Shown here: positions 60,377 through 64,000 of the stretch, piece after piece | Numbering within the stretch: position 1 is the first letter of the stretch | Layout of the letters: every line of letters starts with the position of its first letter | Source of the DNA: Crocinitomix sp044361315 | Lineage (GTDB): Bacteria > Bacteroidota > Bacteroidia > Flavobacteriales_D > Crocinitomicaceae | DNA: 64,000 nt | Assembly: GCA_044361315.1 (NCBI GenBank) | Contig: JBIKJA010000005.1 | Location: 1-64,000, forward strand | Direction of reading: 5' to 3' | The notes under the pieces: model-generated | The model's input: only the letters and a program-made list of their open reading frames with translations | What the model was told of the DNA's origin: nothing | Database searches by the model: none | Program-made: the position numbers and the translations under genes

Positions 60377-62245
60377 TTATGATGATCTTCCCGGAATAGG
60401 GTGATCTGTTTTTGAGTGAGGTCCTAAAAAGATGCGAGCGAATATGCGCACCAATGACAGTCCGTTGATAATAAAACTTAAAGTGACTGTCGTTAATAAA
60501 ATCAGTTGATTGACTGCAATATGGCTAAAAATCAAATCTTCTCCTAAAAACGTAGGTGTAATTGGAAATCCAGCCATACCCAACGTAGCTAAAAGAAATA
60601 TCATCGACTTTTTTTTATAGACAAATGAATGTCCATGAAATCGTTCCAAATCCAAATTGCTTTCATGTCGATTCATCCAACGAAGACACAAATAGCCAAC
60701 GGCTCCAGAACCAAGCACTCCACTGATGTAAATTAAGGTTTCCCAATAGCTAAAATCAATATTAAACGTTACCGCCAATGCAATCCACAAATGATTTAAA
60801 AAAATAAGAAACCAAGCCAATTGTGCACTTTTCCGTTCGACAAAAGCTTTTAAACTGGTAATCAAACCAAGCACACCAAACAGAATAGGAATGTTTTTTC
60901 TTAAATCCGTCGGTATTTCATCTTGATAAATTAACAAAATGGTACCGGTGATAAAAAGTGGCAAAAGTATCGTTAAAGCTACCTTTTTATTGATCCACTC
61001 TAGATAATTACCGACTCTTTTAAAAGGAGCCCAGAGGTAATGATAGGAAATCGAATCTAAGTTCCATTCTTTTAAACTCATTAAATAAACCGTGTTGGCT
61101 ATTTTTTGAAGAAAGAGTGGATGTTTATTTACCTTTTTCTTTTCGAAATTATAAAATTGTTCTTTGATTAAATAGGACACCACCGAAGGTGAAACAAGTA
61201 ATTGGTATGATCTTAAAAAAGCATTACCGGCAAAATGGATGAGTGCTAAAATTTCAAATCCACAAGCAATTTCCACAAAAATAATTCCAATTTGTGCAAT
61301 GGATGAATAAGCAATTTGAGACTTAATTGATGATTGAACTCGAGTGGAGAAACTTGCTAATATAGAGGTGATTATACCAATAATAATTACGATTGTTCGC
61401 ACGATGGGTTGATGTTCCCAAAAAGGAAAAGTTCGCATTAAAATAAAGACACCAATATGCACCGACAACGATCCGTAAAAGATGGCACTTGAAGGAGTTG
61501 GACCTTCCATGGCTCGTGGCAACCAAAATGAAAATGGAAACTGGGCCGATTTTGCCACCGCCGCTAGAACAACCATCAACGAAACAAATAAGCCGATATT
61601 TCCGTGGGCAAGCAAGTGCTCATGCACCAACTCAAAATTATTCAATTCGTAAAATGTTATGTTATGTTGCCATAAATGATGACTTAACCACATGGCTAAA
61701 ATCAACCCAATATCACCAACTCGGTAAATTGAAAAAACTTTTAGTGCATTTTTAACTGGTAAATAGCGATCGCGGTAAAAAGCGATTAACAGAAAGGAAG
61801 AAATTCCCAATATTTCCCAACCCAAAAATAAGGTCTCAAAATTACCAGAGAAAATGACGACATTAAAGCCTAAGTAGAAAAATAACAAGGTATTAAAAAA
61901 GCGCTTGTATCCTACCTCCTTGTGCATATAATGTCGACTGTAAATCATAATCAAATACGCTAAAAAAGTGCCTACTAATAAATAAGTTGCGGTGACTTTG
62001 TCAAAGTATAAATCAATGAAAAACTCGTAGGAAGAATTGGAATAAATGACAAGTTCTTTAATGTTCAATGAGGCATGTCCAGAAAAAAGCCAAAACACAA
62101 CAAATCCTACTGCTAAAATTAAAGACAAGAGCATTGTGCTGATGGCTACGGCAGAGATCCAGCGTTCATTATTTTTTGAAATAAGGAGGTTTAGTACAAA
62201 TCCCAACAAGGGAATTACTAAAAATAGGGCGAGCACATTTACCAT
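60377..62245 (-). CDS. dabB: DabB-like proton-conducting membrane subunit
   Basis: The protein has 622 residues and resembles the NuoL/MrpA antiporter family, with about 16 helices. Typical segments are LFLGWEILGISSFLLIAFYR, VVLAAVAKSAQFPFSFWLPRAMEGPTPSSA and SYSSIAQIGIIF-like sequence (seen as AYSSIAQIGIIFVEIA). No other complex I gene is near; instead its start overlaps dabA by 7 bases (ATGGTAA). That pairing defines the DAB inorganic-carbon system, in which DabB couples ion flow to CO2 hydration by DabA. The coupling ion is not evident. Confidence 0.88.
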   Translation of the reverse strand: MVNVLALFLVIPLLGFVLNLLISKNNERWISAVAISTMLLSLILAVGFVVFWLFSGHASLNIKELVIYSNSSYEFFIDLYFDKVTATYLLVGTFLAYLIMIYSRHYMHKEVGYKRFFNTLLFFYLGFNVVIFSGNFETLFLGWEILGISSFLLIAFYRDRYLPVKNALKVFSIYRVGDIGLILAMWLSHHLWQHNITFYELNNFELVHEHLLAHGNIGLFVSLMVVLAAVAKSAQFPFSFWLPRAMEGPTPSSAIFYGSLSVHIGVFILMRTFPFWEHQPIVRTIVIIIGIITSILASFSTRVQSSIKSQIAYSSIAQIGIIFVEIACGFEILALIHFAGNAFLRSYQLLVSPSVVSYLIKEQFYNFEKKKVNKHPLFLQKIANTVYLMSLKEWNLDSISYHYLWAPFKRVGNYLEWINKKVALTILLPLFITGTILLIYQDEIPTDLRKNIPILFGVLGLITSLKAFVERKSAQLAWFLIFLNHLWIALAVTFNIDFSYWETLIYISGVLGSGAVGYLCLRWMNRHESNLDLERFHGHSFVYKKKSMIFLLATLGMAGFPITPTFLGEDLIFSHIAVNQLILLTTVTLSFIINGLSLVRIFARIFLGPHSKTDHPIPGRSS

Positions 62246-64000
62246 ACTAATTCAGATTTTAAAAGCGTTACTCCAATGTTTTCGCCTGTTGATTCGACCA
62301 AATTTTCTAAATTTTTACATGTTGGGAGATTGGTAGTAAGCGGGGTGTATGGGTTGAATTCGCCATTTTCAAAACGATAACAATTTTTGTTAATTGGATG
62401 AATCACGACTAAATTTATCCATTCTTTTTCATACCATTGATAAGCGTTAGGGATACTTTTCAAGGTGTCCAAAACTACTGCTGGCAATTGTTCGACAATC
62501 ATTAATAATCGAATAGGGTCGTGAATTTCAATCATTTGTTGGGGAAGTCCTGGGCGTAAATCACCTTCAATTCCGTTGGCAACGCCAATTAACCCCATTA
62601 CATTGTGAGGCAATTTCGAACCTGCGCCTAATTTGTGGTTATCGACTCTAGAAAAATAATATTCTAAATTTATTCCCCCGCAAACTGGTGTGGCAGCAGC
62701 TAAAATATTTCCCAAAAATTTTCCAGTTGGATCAATTTCGTAGTTGTACGAATTTAAAAAGGCACGTCGATCGAGGAATAAATCCTGCGTTAAGGTTCGC
62801 CTTCCAACGACACAGAGCGAATTAGTAGCGTGGTTATATTCTGGTCGTGGCTCAAACAGCGATACCGAGCGCAATTGAATTTTTTTATGAACTTCTTTGG
62901 CTTTTTTATGAGAATTCAATAAATCAAACCTCCGTGAACGTTCTTTAGCATTTAAGTCGAGTGCGATAGAAAAAGAAGTTTGATTTTTTTCATGTTGTAA
63001 TTTCAAATCGTCGGCTACGTATTCGATATCATAAAAATGAAAATCATCTCGCGTGGTATCGTGCAATCCTCCTACAAATTTTGTATTGGAAGGAATTGTT
63101 ATTCCACGGTTTTGAAGTTCTTGTCGCACTGCTTTGTGATTCGCCATAAAACTAAAAGCACGGGCATTTACTGAACCAGGACGACCGCAGCAGGCGCCAC
63201 AATCGTATGCTGCATAATGGGGGTTATTGGTGCTGCTTGCACCGTGTCCAATTACGTAAATTAATGTGGCAAAATTTTCAACCAATCCAATACTTGTCAA
63301 AACATTTTGAACCCGATCAGTCATTTCTTCGATGGTATAGCCAACTTGTAAATGATCAATTTTATCAGAAAGGTCTTTGTTTTCAAACGTCAACGTTGCA
63401 AATTGATCCATGTGTCCAAAAGAGGTTACCGATGCAGGTGAAATGCTTGGTTTAAAAACGTTTAGCATCAATTTTAAAGCACTCCAAAAACCGAGCGATT
63501 GCGAGATCAACCAACCTCCAAACAGCCCTTGCGCACTGCTATTAAAGTGTAATTCTCGTTTGTTCTTACCTGTAGTATCAATTTCGCAAATGATATGTTT
63601 TGGCGTAATTGGTAAAGGGCATATTTTGTTATAAAATTTGCCGTTTTCAGGTTGATAGTACGTGTCAATTCCAAAATGCCCAGGCGTTCCAAATGTTTCG
63701 CAGGCAGTATGCACGTTTTCTATGTGCTGACGCAATCCAATTTCGCGGTCATCAATGCAGAATAATGCCTGGAAATCGTTGGTTATTTTTGTTCGAAATT
63801 CGGATCTGTCTGATTGAAGTCCAACGATAACATCATCATAATATAACCATTCGTAAGCCTCCTGCCAAATTTTGTTGATTTCGTCTAATTCGGTAAGTAC
63901 CATTTTGCCAAATAATTTTTCCGGCGACTGATCGATTAATTTATCCAAGGACTGCCAATTTTCTCCAAAACGATGATCAAGCGTATCAATTTCTAAAAGT
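62239..64000 (-). CDS. dabA: DabA (DUF2309) carbonic-anhydrase-like subunit, 5' end outside window
   Basis: The frame is open to the window edge; about 587 codons are visible, and comparison with DabA suggests roughly 270 more are missing. The putative zinc site is complete: Cys (63757-63759) and Asp (63751-63753) in FCIDDRE, His (63244-63246) in VIGHGASSTN and Cys (63199-63201) in YDCGACCGRPG. The His-to-Cys spacing of 15 residues equals that of Halothiobacillus neapolitanus DabA (His524, Cys539). DabA hydrates CO2 to bicarbonate in one direction, driven by DabB. First visible gene of the dabA-dabB-sulP operon. Confidence 0.9.
   Translation of the reverse strand, partial: LLEIDTLDHRFGENWQSLDKLIDQSPEKLFGKMVLTELDEINKIWQEAYEWLYYDDVIVGLQSDRSEFRTKITNDFQALFCIDDREIGLRQHIENVHTACETFGTPGHFGIDTYYQPENGKFYNKICPLPITPKHIICEIDTTGKNKRELHFNSSAQGLFGGWLISQSLGFWSALKLMLNVFKPSISPASVTSFGHMDQFATLTFENKDLSDKIDHLQVGYTIEEMTDRVQNVLTSIGLVENFATLIYVIGHGASSTNNPHYAAYDCGACCGRPGSVNARAFSFMANHKAVRQELQNRGITIPSNTKFVGGLHDTTRDDFHFYDIEYVADDLKLQHEKNQTSFSIALDLNAKERSRRFDLLNSHKKAKEVHKKIQLRSVSLFEPRPEYNHATNSLCVVGRRTLTQDLFLDRRAFLNSYNYEIDPTGKFLGNILAAATPVCGGINLEYYFSRVDNHKLGAGSKLPHNVMGLIGVANGIEGDLRPGLPQQMIEIHDPIRLLMIVEQLPAVVLDTLKSIPNAYQWYEKEWINLVVIHPINKNCYRFENGEFNPYTPLTTNLPTCKNLENLVESTGENIGVTLLKSELVW

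Noticed and set aside
60377..62245. NuoL of respiratory complex I
   Set aside because: No other nuo gene is near, and the overlap with a DUF2309 gene identifies it as DabB.
63577..63588. CEID tetrapeptide in DabA taken at first as the zinc-binding motif
   Set aside because: The proper C-I-D-x-R motif lies earlier in the protein (FCIDDRE, codons at 63742-63759) and has the right distance to the His and Cys ligands.
1..64000. tRNA, rRNA, CRISPR arrays, insertion sequences
   Set aside because: Reading both strands gave no convincing cloverleaf, ribosomal segment, spaced direct repeats or transposase gene. A tRNA scan could still find a missed case.

Overview
The window is a piece of the chromosome of a Bacteroidota bacterium, most likely of the order Flavobacteriales; I cannot settle the family. 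The evidence is: AT-rich DNA; many TAnnTTTG promoter elements, the Bacteroidota housekeeping -7 box, placed just upstream of genes; proteins ending in type IX secretion system (T9SS) sorting domains of type A and type B; a PorP/SprF protein; OmpA/PD40 proteins; and Bacteroidota-type core genes (GyrA, ClpC, ribosomal protein S1, MenA, TrmD, RarA). I saw no rRNA, tRNA, CRISPR array, intact insertion sequence or prophage.

Layout. 1-9.5 kb: the end of a T9SS cargo gene, a 3-oxoadipyl-CoA-type thiolase, a DUF2520 Rossmann protein, a T9SS tail remnant, a small FkbM-GT4-FkbM polysaccharide islet, a TIGR02757/LolD pair, an M50 protease with an Smr protein, and a truncated secreted-protein remnant. 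9.7-18.4 kb: a large type A T9SS protein, then a type B cargo / SprF-like / OmpA cluster; the cargo gene carries a run of 12 G. 18.7-29 kb: clpC and gyrA diverging, a TPR protein, a GNAT enzyme, a complete subclass B1 metallo-beta-lactamase and a DASS anion transporter. 29-44 kb: an outer-membrane barrel, a PorE-like OmpA protein, prmC, a second thiolase, rpsA with a structured leader, an unusual DAACS symporter with a coiled-coil insertion, a cold-shock protein and a 1331-residue BNR/PKD/LamG T9SS protein. 44-58 kb: a lipoprotein, a decayed TonB tail, a caspase-like gene at the end of an LPLAT-rarA-menA-trmD run, a WG-repeat / TonB-like / AAC(3) / PLP-enzyme operon, a YiiX-like lipoprotein, an ABC-F factor and two small genes (42 and 43 codons). 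58-64 kb: a minus-strand operon dabA (cut by the window edge)-dabB-sulP, a predicted energy-coupled inorganic-carbon uptake system.

Working together: the T9SS genes suggest a cell that secretes large surface proteins and perhaps glides. The dab-sulP operon suggests active CO2/bicarbonate accumulation, perhaps for anaplerotic carboxylation in a heterotroph. The most unusual signals are the SulP protein with an extra C-terminal domain inside the dab operon, the caspase-like protein at the end of a housekeeping gene run, the G12 tract inside a surface-protein gene, the structured rpsA leader, and two genes (GNAT, trmD) whose promoter box lies only 4 bases before the ATG.
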